Origin: JAJPJX01 sp964568355 | GTDB lineage: Bacteria > Acidobacteriota > Terriglobia > Bryobacterales > Bryobacteraceae | Reading direction: 5' to 3' | Assembly (NCBI GenBank): GCA_964568355.1 | Contig: CAZMRK010000508.1 | Location: 1 to 7,326, forward strand | Length of the DNA stretch: 7,326 nt | The notes under the pieces: generated by a model | Databases searched by the model: none | What the model was told of the DNA's origin: nothing | The model's input: only the letters and a program-made list of their open reading frames with translations | Shown: positions 1 through 6,427 of the stretch, piece by piece | Layout of the letters: every line of letters starts with the position of its first letter | How positions within the stretch are numbered: the stretch's first letter is position 1 | Made by a program: the position numbers and the translations under genes

Positions 1-2310
1 TCCGCGAGCGTTGGGATTGCGGCTGTTGATGTCGGGTATGGGCCGCTCGCGGTCGAACAGCGTCTTCGTAACTCCCGTGCGGCGAACCTCTTCGATGGTA
101 GAGTCAATGAACTTCTTGACCCCGGCATAGCGTTCGAAATAACTGCGGATGTAGCGGTCGGCTTCGGCGCGGGGGATACCTAGCTGTGCCGCCAGTCCAA
201 AGCCGCTAATTCCATAGACAATCCCGAAATTGACCGCTTTGGCATTGCGCCGCGCCTCCGGCGTCACCATGAGAGGGGGTATCCCCATTACCTCGGCCGC
301 CGTACGGGTGTGGATATCTTCGCCATTCCGAAAAGCTTCCACCAGCACCGGATCGCGGGACATGTGGGCCAGCAGGCGCAGTTCAATCTGGGAGTAATCG
401 GCCACCACCAGTTTCCAGCCCGGTTGGGGGACGAAGGCGGCGCGGATCTCACGGCCCAGCTCAGTGCGGATGGGGATGTTCTGGAGATTCGGATTGGACG
501 ACGACAGGCGCCCGGTGGCCGCGCCGGTCTGGTTAAAGCTGGTGTGCAGGCGCCCGGTGGCCGGATCAATCAGCAGCGGCAGGGCATCCACGTAGGTTCC
601 CTTGAGCTTGACCAACTGGCGGTATTCGAGCACGAGGCGCACGATCTCGTGATCCGCGGCCAGTTCCTCAAGCACATCGGCCGCCGTGGAAATCGTTTTT
701 CCCTTTCCGTACTTCACCGGCGCAGGCAGCTTCAGGTCCTCGAACAGCACCCGGCCCAGTTGCTGGGGCGAACTGATGTTGAACGTCTTTCCCGCCAGGG
801 CGTGGATTTCGGCGGTCAGGCGGCCGATATCGGTCTCCATCAGCCCGGAAAGGCGGTGTAGCTCGTTGGTATCGATGCGGATGCCTGCCTGCTCCATACG
901 GGTCAGGACTTCAATTAGCGGCTGCTCGATCTCCCGATAGAGGTGGTCGAGCTTGCGCTCCAGGATAGCCGGGTGAAGCTGCTGCCAGACCAGTAGGGCG
1001 ATATCGGCGTGCTGCTCGGGGGCCGGGCCGAGCTTGATATCCAGGCGGCGCTGGGCCTGCTGCTCCAACGAGCAGCCGGAGGGATCGGCATCGAGCAGAA
1101 AAGCATAGATCAGAACATCGTGGTCGAAACCCCGGCCGGTGATGCCCAGCTTGGCAAGCGAGAGCAGCACCGACTTGGCATCGGCGGCGATCTTGGGGCG
1201 ATCCGGATCTTCCAGCATGGTCCGCAGGCGCTCGATGAGCGGCGCCGGAACCGCGCGCGCCTCTCCGGGCTGCCACGCGATGCCCAAGGTATCGAGTGGA
1301 AACGCATCGGCCTCGGACTTCAAGAGGGCGATCGAGACCGGCACTCCCGCGGGAATTGCGGCCAGCCAGGCATCGAGCGCGGCTGTCTCGGTAAAAGCCT
1401 GGTAGTCGGTGACGCGGGTATCTTCGCTGGGGCCGAGATCCCGGATCAGGCTGTGGAATTCCAGCTCCTTATAGACCTGCTTCAAAGCAGCGAGGTCCGG
1501 CTCCTGGGCGCGGACGGAATCGAGCGAAAAGTCGATAGGAACAGCAGTTTCGATGGTCGCCAGGCGCTTGCTGAGGCGGACCTGGTCGGCGTGATTCTGC
1601 AGGCTTTCCCGGTACATCTTGCGCTCGACTTCGGCAGCTCGTTCGAGCAATGCCTCCACGGAGCCGAAGCGCTCGATGAGATCGCGGGCCCCTTTCTCGC
1701 CGATGCCCGGAGCGCCGGGGATGTTGTCGATGGAATCGCCCTTGAGCGCAAACAGGTCGGCCACCTGGGCAGGCGGTACGCCGAGAAACTCCTTGACCTT
1801 GTCCGGGTCGTACCAGAGATCGTCCTTGGCCGGATTGAGCATGGACACACGCTGGTTGATGAGCTGCATCATGTCCTTGTCGCTCGAAACGATGACCACG
1901 TCGAGCTTTTCCGCTTCGGCGTGGCGCGCGATGGTGCCGATGACGTCGTCGGCTTCGAAGCCGGGATATTCCAGGACCGGGATGCGCATCGCTTCGAGAA
2001 CGCGGCGCACGTACGGGATCTGCTCGCCCAGGTCTGCCGGCATTTCGGCACGATTGGCCTTGTATTGAGCGAATTCCTCGACACGGTGGGTCGGAGCGCC
2101 ACTTTCGAAGACTGCGGCGATGAATTCGGGATGATAGGCCTTGGCCAGCTTGCGCAGCATATTGTTGAAAATGTACACAGCCTCGGTCGAGAGACCCGTG
2201 CTGGTGCGCATGGGAGGGGCGCCGCTACGAGCGCGCGCGTGATAGGCCCGGAAGATGAACCCGAACGAATCGATCAGAAACAGGCGCGGTTGGGACACTG
2301 CGCCCATCAT
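1..2310 (-). CDS. polA: DNA polymerase I, 3' end cut off by window edge
   Basis: Family A DNA polymerase for gap filling, Okazaki-fragment processing and repair; 770 residues are visible and roughly 130-150 C-terminal residues (with motif C, usually HDE) are missing. Residues 1-290 form the 5'-nuclease domain: D14 in LIDS, D121/D122 in FEADDVIG, D144/D146 in SSDKDMMQ, and a helix-hairpin-helix around GDSIDNIPGAPGIGEK (191-206). Residues about 300-460 occupy the 3'-5' exonuclease position, but the DxE motif is absent (about 325-335) and the YxxxD pair reads A430/H434; only D398 remains. Polymerase motif A is DYSQIELR (638-645) and motif B is RRNAKAVNFGIVYG (687-700), with Phe at the position that disfavours dideoxynucleotides. 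Start: two adjacent in-frame ATGs (2310 and 2307) and a GTG at 2319; none has a clear Shine-Dalgarno. The first ATG gives the usual short leader before the nuclease domain. Divergent from lpxC. One further oddity is E69 where E. coli has metal-binding D63. Confidence 0.97.
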   Translation of the reverse strand, partial: MMGAVSQPRLFLIDSFGFIFRAYHARARSGAPPMRTSTGLSTEAVYIFNNMLRKLAKAYHPEFIAAVFESGAPTHRVEEFAQYKANRAEMPADLGEQIPYVRRVLEAMRIPVLEYPGFEADDVIGTIARHAEAEKLDVVIVSSDKDMMQLINQRVSMLNPAKDDLWYDPDKVKEFLGVPPAQVADLFALKGDSIDNIPGAPGIGEKGARDLIERFGSVEALLERAAEVERKMYRESLQNHADQVRLSKRLATIETAVPIDFSLDSVRAQEPDLAALKQVYKELEFHSLIRDLGPSEDTRVTDYQAFTETAALDAWLAAIPAGVPVSIALLKSEADAFPLDTLGIAWQPGEARAVPAPLIERLRTMLEDPDRPKIAADAKSVLLSLAKLGITGRGFDHDVLIYAFLLDADPSGCSLEQQAQRRLDIKLGPAPEQHADIALLVWQQLHPAILERKLDHLYREIEQPLIEVLTRMEQAGIRIDTNELHRLSGLMETDIGRLTAEIHALAGKTFNISSPQQLGRVLFEDLKLPAPVKYGKGKTISTAADVLEELAADHEIVRLVLEYRQLVKLKGTYVDALPLLIDPATGRLHTSFNQTGAATGRLSSSNPNLQNIPIRTELGREIRAAFVPQPGWKLVVADYSQIELRLLAHMSRDPVLVEAFRNGEDIHTRTAAEVMGIPPLMVTPEARRNAKAVNFGIVYGISGFGLAAQLGIPRAEADRYIRSYFERYAGVKKFIDSTIEEVRRTGVTKTLFDRERPIPDINSRNPNARG

Positions 2311-2421
2311 AGAAGGCACGGAAAGGATTGTCCAACTTGTTCTGGAATCGCCACACAGCGGCTCGCAAAGTGTTGCGTTATCGATACACTAACCTAATGT
2401 AATCAGCTTTGCTATCAATCA

Positions 2422-2450
2422 TTTACTGTTGGCGTTTCACTTGCTAAATT
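2422..2450 (+). promoter_or_regulatory. Putative sigma70-type promoter of lpxC (extended -10)
   Basis: In the AT-rich part of the polA-lpxC gap, TTTACT (2422-2427, four of six to TTGACA) stands 17 bp before TAAATT (2445-2450, four of six to TATAAT). A TGC at 2442-2444 gives the extended -10 element. Transcription would begin near 2457, leaving an untranslated leader of about 37 nt that carries the lpxC ribosome binding site. Both hexamers are imperfect, so this is a reasoned guess from spacing and composition. Confidence 0.35.
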
Positions 2451-2481
2451 AAGAAATTGAAATTAGGAATTCTTATTTTCC

Positions 2482-2496
2482 GGAGATCCCGTTTTG
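2482..2496 (+). promoter_or_regulatory. Ribosome binding site that fixes the TTG start of lpxC
   Basis: GGAG at 2482-2485 lies 8 nt before the TTG at 2494-2496, which is good Shine-Dalgarno spacing. The protein read from this TTG begins MRFETTVQRAVEAKGIGLHSG, matching the normal LpxC N terminus. The first in-frame ATG lies far downstream (M66), so the rare TTG is almost certainly the true start. TTG starts usually lower initiation rate, which may help keep the level of this dosage-sensitive enzyme low. Confidence 0.7.
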
Positions 2497-3384
2497 CGAT
2501 TTGAGACAACCGTCCAGCGCGCAGTGGAAGCGAAAGGCATTGGCCTGCACAGTGGGGTTCCGGTCCAGATCCGGATCTTGCCGGCCCCGGTTTCGACCGG
2601 GATCGTCTTTTTGCGGAGCGACCTGGACAACTTCCCCGTCCCGGCGAGCTGGCGGCACGTGGCGCGCGTCAGCTACGCAACCAGCCTGATGCGGCAAGGC
2701 GTGCTGATCTCGACGACCGAACACCTGCTCAGTGTGCTCTACAGCAGCGGTATCGATAATGTGTACGTCGAGATCGACAACCTGGAGGTACCGATCCTGG
2801 ACGGCAGCGGACTGCCGTTCGTGGAGTTGCTGCGGGAGGCGGGAGTGCGGCAGTACCGGCGCAAACGCAAATACTTCCGGGTGCGGCGGCCGGTATCGGT
2901 AGAAGACCGGGGAAAGCGCATCACGATTCTGCCGGCGGACAGCTTCCGGCTGACCTGCGATATCGAATGGAATCACCCGCTAGTGGGCAAGCAGGGGCTC
3001 GAGATGGAGGTAACTCCGGAGCGATACGCCAGCGAGATCGCCCCGGCGCGGACCTTCGGCTTCGAGCACGAACTGCATCAGATGCGCGATATGGGGCTGA
3101 TCCGCGGGGCCTCGCTGGAGAACGCGGTTTGCTTCACTCAGGACGCGGTCATGAATCCGGGCGGGCTGCGGTTCCCGGATGAATGCTGCCGCCACAAAGC
3201 GCTGGATCTGATCGGCGACCTGGCGCTACTGGGCAAGCCGCTGCTGGGGCACGTGATCGCCGAGCGCGCCGGCCACGCCATGCATACGGCGCTGGTGGCG
3301 CGGATTATGTCCGATCCTTCGTTATACGAGATTCTCACCTTCGACCAGTTGGCTACACGCGTGGCGCAGGCATTAGTCTCCTGA
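2494..3384 (+). CDS. lpxC: UDP-3-O-acyl-N-acetylglucosamine deacetylase LpxC
   Basis: Zinc-dependent cytoplasmic deacetylase that removes the acetyl group from UDP-3-O-acyl-GlcNAc, the first committed step of lipid A synthesis. At 296 residues it is close to the family norm (about 280-305). All hallmark motifs are present: KGIGLHSG (14-21); TTEHLLS with general base E76 and zinc ligand H77; EVPILDGSG (98-106); ARTFGF (185-190); RHKALDLIGD with H234 and D238 as the other zinc ligands and K235 beside them; and GHA with H261 in the conserved C-terminal histidine position. It is therefore expected to be active. The gene is not in an lpxA/lpxD/fabZ cluster: it is divergent from polA and followed by an unrelated reductase-like gene after a hairpin. 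Its presence shows a diderm with lipid A. Start is TTG, supported by the upstream GGAG. Confidence 0.96.
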   Translation: MRFETTVQRAVEAKGIGLHSGVPVQIRILPAPVSTGIVFLRSDLDNFPVPASWRHVARVSYATSLMRQGVLISTTEHLLSVLYSSGIDNVYVEIDNLEVPILDGSGLPFVELLREAGVRQYRRKRKYFRVRRPVSVEDRGKRITILPADSFRLTCDIEWNHPLVGKQGLEMEVTPERYASEIAPARTFGFEHELHQMRDMGLIRGASLENAVCFTQDAVMNPGGLRFPDECCRHKALDLIGDLALLGKPLLGHVIAERAGHAMHTALVARIMSDPSLYEILTFDQLATRVAQALVS

Positions 3385-3401
3385 TCCGGCCGGCGGCCGG
3401 A
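3385..3401 (+). terminator. GC-rich hairpin directly after the lpxC stop
   Basis: TCCGGCC (3385-3391) and GGCCGGA (3395-3401) form a perfect 7-bp stem around a GGC loop, beginning at the base after the TGA. No T-run follows, so it is not a standard intrinsic terminator. It could be a weak or factor-assisted terminator, an mRNA 3'-end stabiliser that limits read-through into the next gene, or chance in GC-rich DNA. The next gene starts 54 nt after lpxC and I saw no good promoter between them, so partial read-through is plausible. Confidence 0.35.
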
Positions 3402-3426
3402 CGTGGTACAGTGTCCCCAAGTCACC

Positions 3427-3456
3427 CAGGAGGACACCATGCAGGAGGACACCATG
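3427..3456 (+). repeat. Tandem 15-bp duplication of a Shine-Dalgarno/ATG unit
   Basis: CAGGAGGACACCATG occurs twice with no gap (3427-3441 and 3442-3456). Each copy carries AGGAGG six nucleotides before its ATG (3439 and 3454). Because 15 is a multiple of three, both ATGs are in the same frame, and the longer product only adds MQEDT. The ribosome therefore has two consecutive strong initiation sites for one protein. This looks like slippage or a small tandem duplication; it could raise initiation or be neutral. Confidence 0.9.
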
Positions 3457-4971
3457 TCCGAGAAGTTTTCCCGCCGGGATGCCATTCGCTGGGCCGGTCA
3501 TCTTTCGATGGCCAGCACCTTCCTTCCGATTGCCGGGCGTTATCGTGTGTGGTCGCATCCGGCTGAAGCCAACAAGCTGCTTACCCGACCGCTGGGACGA
3601 ACCGGCCGGGAGGTCACGACGTTCGGGCTGGCAGGCGGCAACAAGGTCATGTGGGACCTGCCGGGCGACGAGGGCGTGGCGATCGTGGTGAAGGCAGTGC
3701 GCGCCGGCATAACCTACCTGGAGACCGCCAACAACTATCAGCTCAGCCAGTTGAACTATCACAAGGCATTTCGCATTCTGAACCTGATTCCCGGAGAGCC
3801 GGGCTACGATGCCGCTCTGCGCGGGCGGCTGTTCCTGGCGACCAAGACCGGGCTGCGGTCGACGGTGGTTCGCGACGGGTCCAAACCGCTGGGGCATTCA
3901 GCGGGGGGAGGCAGCACCTGCGTAGACGATTTGAAGCGCGCGCTGTCGCAGTTTTTCGGTGATGGGAAAGGCTACATTCCGGACGGAGCATACCTGGATC
4001 TGCTGCAAATCCACGCACTTTCCCAGGAGTCGGAAGTAGACGCGATTTTCGAGGGGCTGGAGAATCCCGAGGATCGCTCGCTGCCGCGGATCGGAGCGCT
4101 GGCGGGCCTGATCGATTTTCGCGACGGCACCAACCGCACCGGGGCGAACCCGGAACACAAGAAGTATATCCGGCACATCGGCATAACGGGGCACGAGAAT
4201 CCCACGGTGCACATGTACGCCATGCGCCGGGACAGGCACAATCACCTGGAGACGCTTCTGGTGGCGCTCAATCCGAACGACCGGCATTATTTCTGCCACC
4301 AGAACAACTCGGTGCCGGTGGCGGCGGCCAAGGGCATGGGAATCATCGGGATGAAGATATTCGCCGATGGGGCGATGTGGGGCCTGGAGAAGAAGTACGC
4401 GGGACGGCCGGGGCAGAGCGTGCTTTCGGTGGGGCAGCCCGGGAAGGTGCCCTACCAGGACTTCCTGCACTACACGCTTTCGATTCCCGGGGTCAGCACG
4501 CTGATCACGGGCATTGGGCTGACTGACCCGAACAACGATCCGTCGCGGGACCAGATCGTGGCGAACCTGGCGGCCTGCCAGATGCGGGACCCGGTTCCGG
4601 AGGCGCGGAGGCGGGAGATCGAGGGACGGGTAGCAAGCCTGCACGGCACCGACACGAACTTTTTCCAGCGCCCTTCGAGCGGCCTGCTCGCACCTGGCAC
4701 GGTGCGCGCCGAGCGGGTCAGCAAGTCGGATGTAAAGGTCTCCTGGAGCACGGCTTACGCGGGTTCGGAGGCGCTGGCGCGCTACGAAATCTACCGCCGG
4801 GACGAGAAGATCGGGACGGTGCCGTTTGCGCCGCAGTTGAGCGAGGACCTTTTCGTCCTCACGGATACGGCCGCTCCGGCGGGGCATCCCGGTGGCCTTT
4901 ATTACAAAGTCCGGGCGGTAGACGCAGCCGGCAACCAGACCGACTCGATCAGCGTCAAAGCCAATGGGTAA
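3439..4971 (+). CDS. Tat-exported aldo/keto reductase-like protein with C-terminal FN3-like domain
   Basis: 510 residues from the first duplicated ATG (505 from the second), versus about 280-350 for ordinary aldo/keto reductases. The N terminus has a twin-arginine motif, SRRDAIR (RR at 12-13), then a mildly hydrophobic stretch, suggesting Tat export. The reductase barrel spans about 49-400: RPLGRTGREVTTFGLAGG at its start, YLETANNY (E95, Y100), FLATKTG (K136), LDLLQIHA (H192), HIGITGH, GMGIIGMK and IPGVSTLITG near the C-terminal cofactor-binding region. Of the Asp-Tyr-Lys-His tetrad, Tyr, Lys and His are present but Asp reads Glu (E95). Residues about 415-508 look like a fibronectin type III domain (VKVSWS, YEIYRRDE, YYKVRAVDAAGNQT). 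Export with bound NADP(H) would fit Tat, which carries folded proteins, but substrate and cofactor are unknown. An upstream in-frame GTG at 3403 is rejected for lack of a ribosome binding site. Confidence 0.85.
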   Translation: MQEDTMSEKFSRRDAIRWAGHLSMASTFLPIAGRYRVWSHPAEANKLLTRPLGRTGREVTTFGLAGGNKVMWDLPGDEGVAIVVKAVRAGITYLETANNYQLSQLNYHKAFRILNLIPGEPGYDAALRGRLFLATKTGLRSTVVRDGSKPLGHSAGGGSTCVDDLKRALSQFFGDGKGYIPDGAYLDLLQIHALSQESEVDAIFEGLENPEDRSLPRIGALAGLIDFRDGTNRTGANPEHKKYIRHIGITGHENPTVHMYAMRRDRHNHLETLLVALNPNDRHYFCHQNNSVPVAAAKGMGIIGMKIFADGAMWGLEKKYAGRPGQSVLSVGQPGKVPYQDFLHYTLSIPGVSTLITGIGLTDPNNDPSRDQIVANLAACQMRDPVPEARRREIEGRVASLHGTDTNFFQRPSSGLLAPGTVRAERVSKSDVKVSWSTAYAGSEALARYEIYRRDEKIGTVPFAPQLSEDLFVLTDTAAPAGHPGGLYYKVRAVDAAGNQTDSISVKANG

Positions 4972-4990
4972 GTTTCCGCGCAGTGGGATC

Positions 4991-5019
4991 ACGTGTAAGC
5001 AAGGACCCGCTGTTATAAT
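4991..5019 (+). promoter_or_regulatory. Putative extended -10 promoter for the S41 family gene
   Basis: TGTTATAAT (5011-5019) is a perfect extended -10 element (TGn plus consensus TATAAT) in otherwise GC-rich DNA. The hexamer 17 bp upstream, ACGTGT (4991-4996), is a poor -35 box, typical where an extended -10 compensates. Transcription would start near A5026, leaving 12 nt before the GTG at 5038 or 27 nt before the ATG at 5053. This suggests the gene can be expressed separately from the upstream reductase. Confidence 0.6.
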
Positions 5020-5037
5020 GGCGATAGGCTCGTCTTT

Positions 5038-6255
5038 GTGCGCAAAAATCTTATGAACAGCCGCTTGAAGTACCTGGTTGTGATGACCTCGACCTTCCTC
5101 GTGGTCCTGCTTCTCATCGGCAGCATGCTGGGCAAGAGCTCTTCTCCGGAAGGCGCTTACCGGCAGCTTGGCGTTTACACCGAAGTCCTGCACCGCATCA
5201 AGAGCGAATATGTGGAAGAGCCGGACATGAAGAGTGTGACGCTGGGAGCCCTAAACGGGCTGCTGGAGTCCATCGATCCCTTCGCGAGCTATTTGAACGC
5301 GGAACAGTATCGCGACTACATGAAGAGCAAGGACGTCAAGAAAGCGGATGTCGGACTGATTCTCTCCAAGAAGTTCGGCTACGTCGGCGTGGTGGGCACG
5401 GTGCCCGGATCGCCGGCGGCCAAGGCCGGTCTTTCGACGGGGGACATGCTCGAAACGATCAAGGGCGTGGCGACGCGGGATATGCCCCTGGCCTATGCGT
5501 ACATGCTGCTGCAAGGGGAGCCGAATACTCCGGTGGATCTGACGGTGGTGCGCGTGCGCCGGCCGGAGCCTTCCAAGATCAAACTGACCCGGGCGAACAT
5601 TACCTATCCACCGGTAAGCAGCAAGATGCTGCCGGATCAGGTGGGGTACATCGATCCGAACACGCTGGCTCCAGGCAAAGCCAAGGAGATCGAGACGGCG
5701 GCGGTGAATCTGCAGAAGCAGGGAGCGCAGAAGCTGGTTCTGGACCTGCGAAACTGCTCTGTGGGCGATCCCAATGAGGGCGTGGCAGCGGCCAACGTAT
5801 TTCTTTCGAGCGGCCTGATCACTTATCTGCAAGGGCAGCGGATGCCGCGCCAGAATTTCGAGGCCAACGCGAGCAAGGCCGCCAGCAAATTGCCGCTGGT
5901 GGTGATTACCAACCGGGGCACGGCTGAGGGAGCCGAGATCGTCGCAGCAGCCCTGCTGGATAACAAGCGCGCCGAACTGGTGGGCGAACCGACGTACGGC
6001 GATGCTTCCGTGCGCCGCGCCGTGACGATGGATGACGGCGCCGCGATCATTCTTTCCGTAGCCAAATACTACTCTCCGAGCGGTAAGGCCATTCAGGATA
6101 CACGGGTAACTCCCGGCACCCTGATGACCGAACCGGACACTCAGGTGGAAGTAGACGAAAACGGCGAACCCCTGCCGGAAAACAACGAACAGCCGCAGCA
6201 GAAGAGTCAGGACGATCCGCTGCTGAAGAAGGCTGTGGAGTTGTTGAAAAAGTAA
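5038..6255 (+). CDS. S41 (CtpA/Prc-type) peptidase family protein, predicted catalytically inactive
   Basis: Membrane-anchored member of the carboxyl-terminal processing protease family, 405 residues. Residues 12-31 form one hydrophobic segment with K/R before it, so the body should sit in the periplasm. The N-terminal helical region contains IDPFASYLN (79-87). A PDZ domain spans about 104-186 (VGLILSKKFGYVGVV, PGSPAAKAGLSTGDML). The S41 core spans about 195-365, ending in YYSPSGKAIQ, and an acidic/Gln-rich tail ends in LLKKAVELLKK. Active enzymes have SASASEI with the catalytic Ser, and FGKG with the catalytic Lys 25 residues later. Here the aligned stretch reads GTAEGAEI (E297, codon 5926-5928) and YGDAS (D322, codon 6001-6003), so both dyad residues are replaced while the frame remains open and flanking motifs are conserved. 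A scaffold, chaperone-like or regulatory role is inference. Start is GTG 5038 or ATG 5053, with no strong ribosome binding site for either. Confidence 0.9.
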   Translation: MRKNLMNSRLKYLVVMTSTFLVVLLLIGSMLGKSSSPEGAYRQLGVYTEVLHRIKSEYVEEPDMKSVTLGALNGLLESIDPFASYLNAEQYRDYMKSKDVKKADVGLILSKKFGYVGVVGTVPGSPAAKAGLSTGDMLETIKGVATRDMPLAYAYMLLQGEPNTPVDLTVVRVRRPEPSKIKLTRANITYPPVSSKMLPDQVGYIDPNTLAPGKAKEIETAAVNLQKQGAQKLVLDLRNCSVGDPNEGVAAANVFLSSGLITYLQGQRMPRQNFEANASKAASKLPLVVITNRGTAEGAEIVAAALLDNKRAELVGEPTYGDASVRRAVTMDDGAAIILSVAKYYSPSGKAIQDTRVTPGTLMTEPDTQVEVDENGEPLPENNEQPQQKSQDDPLLKKAVELLKK

Positions 6256-6337
6256 GGCCGGGGGCAATCCCAAAATCGTACTGAGGGTATAGACAGGCCT
6301 GGTGTGTCCGTTTGCTGACGCGCGCGGTTCCGCCGAA

Positions 6338-6367
6338 TTGACGCCCAATTCCCGGACGTGATATGGT
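6338..6367 (+). promoter_or_regulatory. Putative promoter of the ceramidase-family gene
   Basis: TTGACG (6338-6343, five of six to TTGACA) lies 18 bp before TATGGT (6362-6367, four of six to TATAAT). Start would be near 6374. The proposed -10 falls inside the left arm of the inverted repeat at 6359-6394, an arrangement expected for a repressor-controlled promoter. The -10 match is weak and the spacing slightly long, so confidence is low. Confidence 0.3.
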
Positions 6368-6394
6368 TTTCCCTATTTCGGTCTGACCATATCA
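6359..6394. promoter_or_regulatory. Perfect 9-bp inverted repeat with nested FadR-like palindrome, likely operator
   Basis: TGATATGGT (6359-6367) and ACCATATCA (6386-6394) are exact reverse complements separated by 18 bp. Inside the right half, GGTCTGACC (6380-6388) is itself a perfect odd palindrome. Followed by A it gives GGTCTGACCA, close to the known core TGGTCnGACCA bound by E. coli FadR (GntR family). It ends 33 bp before the ATG of the ceramidase-family gene and overlaps the proposed -10 box. A GntR-type repressor site is the favoured reading. An RNA hairpin is also possible but the loop is large. Confidence 0.45.
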
Positions 6395-6427
6395 GGCCAA
6401 TTCCTCGCAACTCAGATCGCGCGGCCT

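Noticed and set aside
2379..2386. TATCGATA palindrome in the polA-lpxC gap
   Set aside because: An 8-bp palindrome alone is not enough for an operator, and no second copy was seen nearby. I also found no convincing polA promoter around it.
1009..2397. 462-codon open frame on the plus strand opposite polA
   Set aside because: It is antisense to a clearly conserved Pol I reading, has no recognisable domain, and is the kind of long shadow expected opposite high-GC coding DNA.
2450..2475. TAAGAA...TTCTTA inverted repeat in the lpxC leader
   Set aside because: Only 6 A/T-rich base pairs with a 14-nt loop in AT-rich DNA; too weak to call an RNA structure or operator.
4990..4995. CACGTG palindrome before the S41 gene
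   Set aside because: A single 6-bp palindrome is common by chance and no bacterial regulator is implied.
3898..5193. 431-codon open frame on the minus strand opposite the reductase-like gene
   Set aside because: It runs across the real gene's stop and the next promoter, is rich in Arg/His/Pro/Val as antisense frames are, and shows no domain.
5926..6003. Loss of the S41 Ser and Lys as a sequencing error or frameshift
   Set aside because: The frame is continuous through both sites and flanking family motifs are intact, so single indels cannot explain it; both codons read cleanly as GAG and GAT.
5251..6348. 365-codon open frame on the minus strand opposite the S41 gene
   Set aside because: Antisense shadow: the plus-strand frame carries clear PDZ and S41 motifs, while this one has none.
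6335..6351. GAATTG/CAATTC hairpin as a terminator for the S41 gene
   Set aside because: Short 6-bp AT-rich stem, about 80 nt past the stop and with no T-run. It overlaps the proposed -35 box of the next gene instead.
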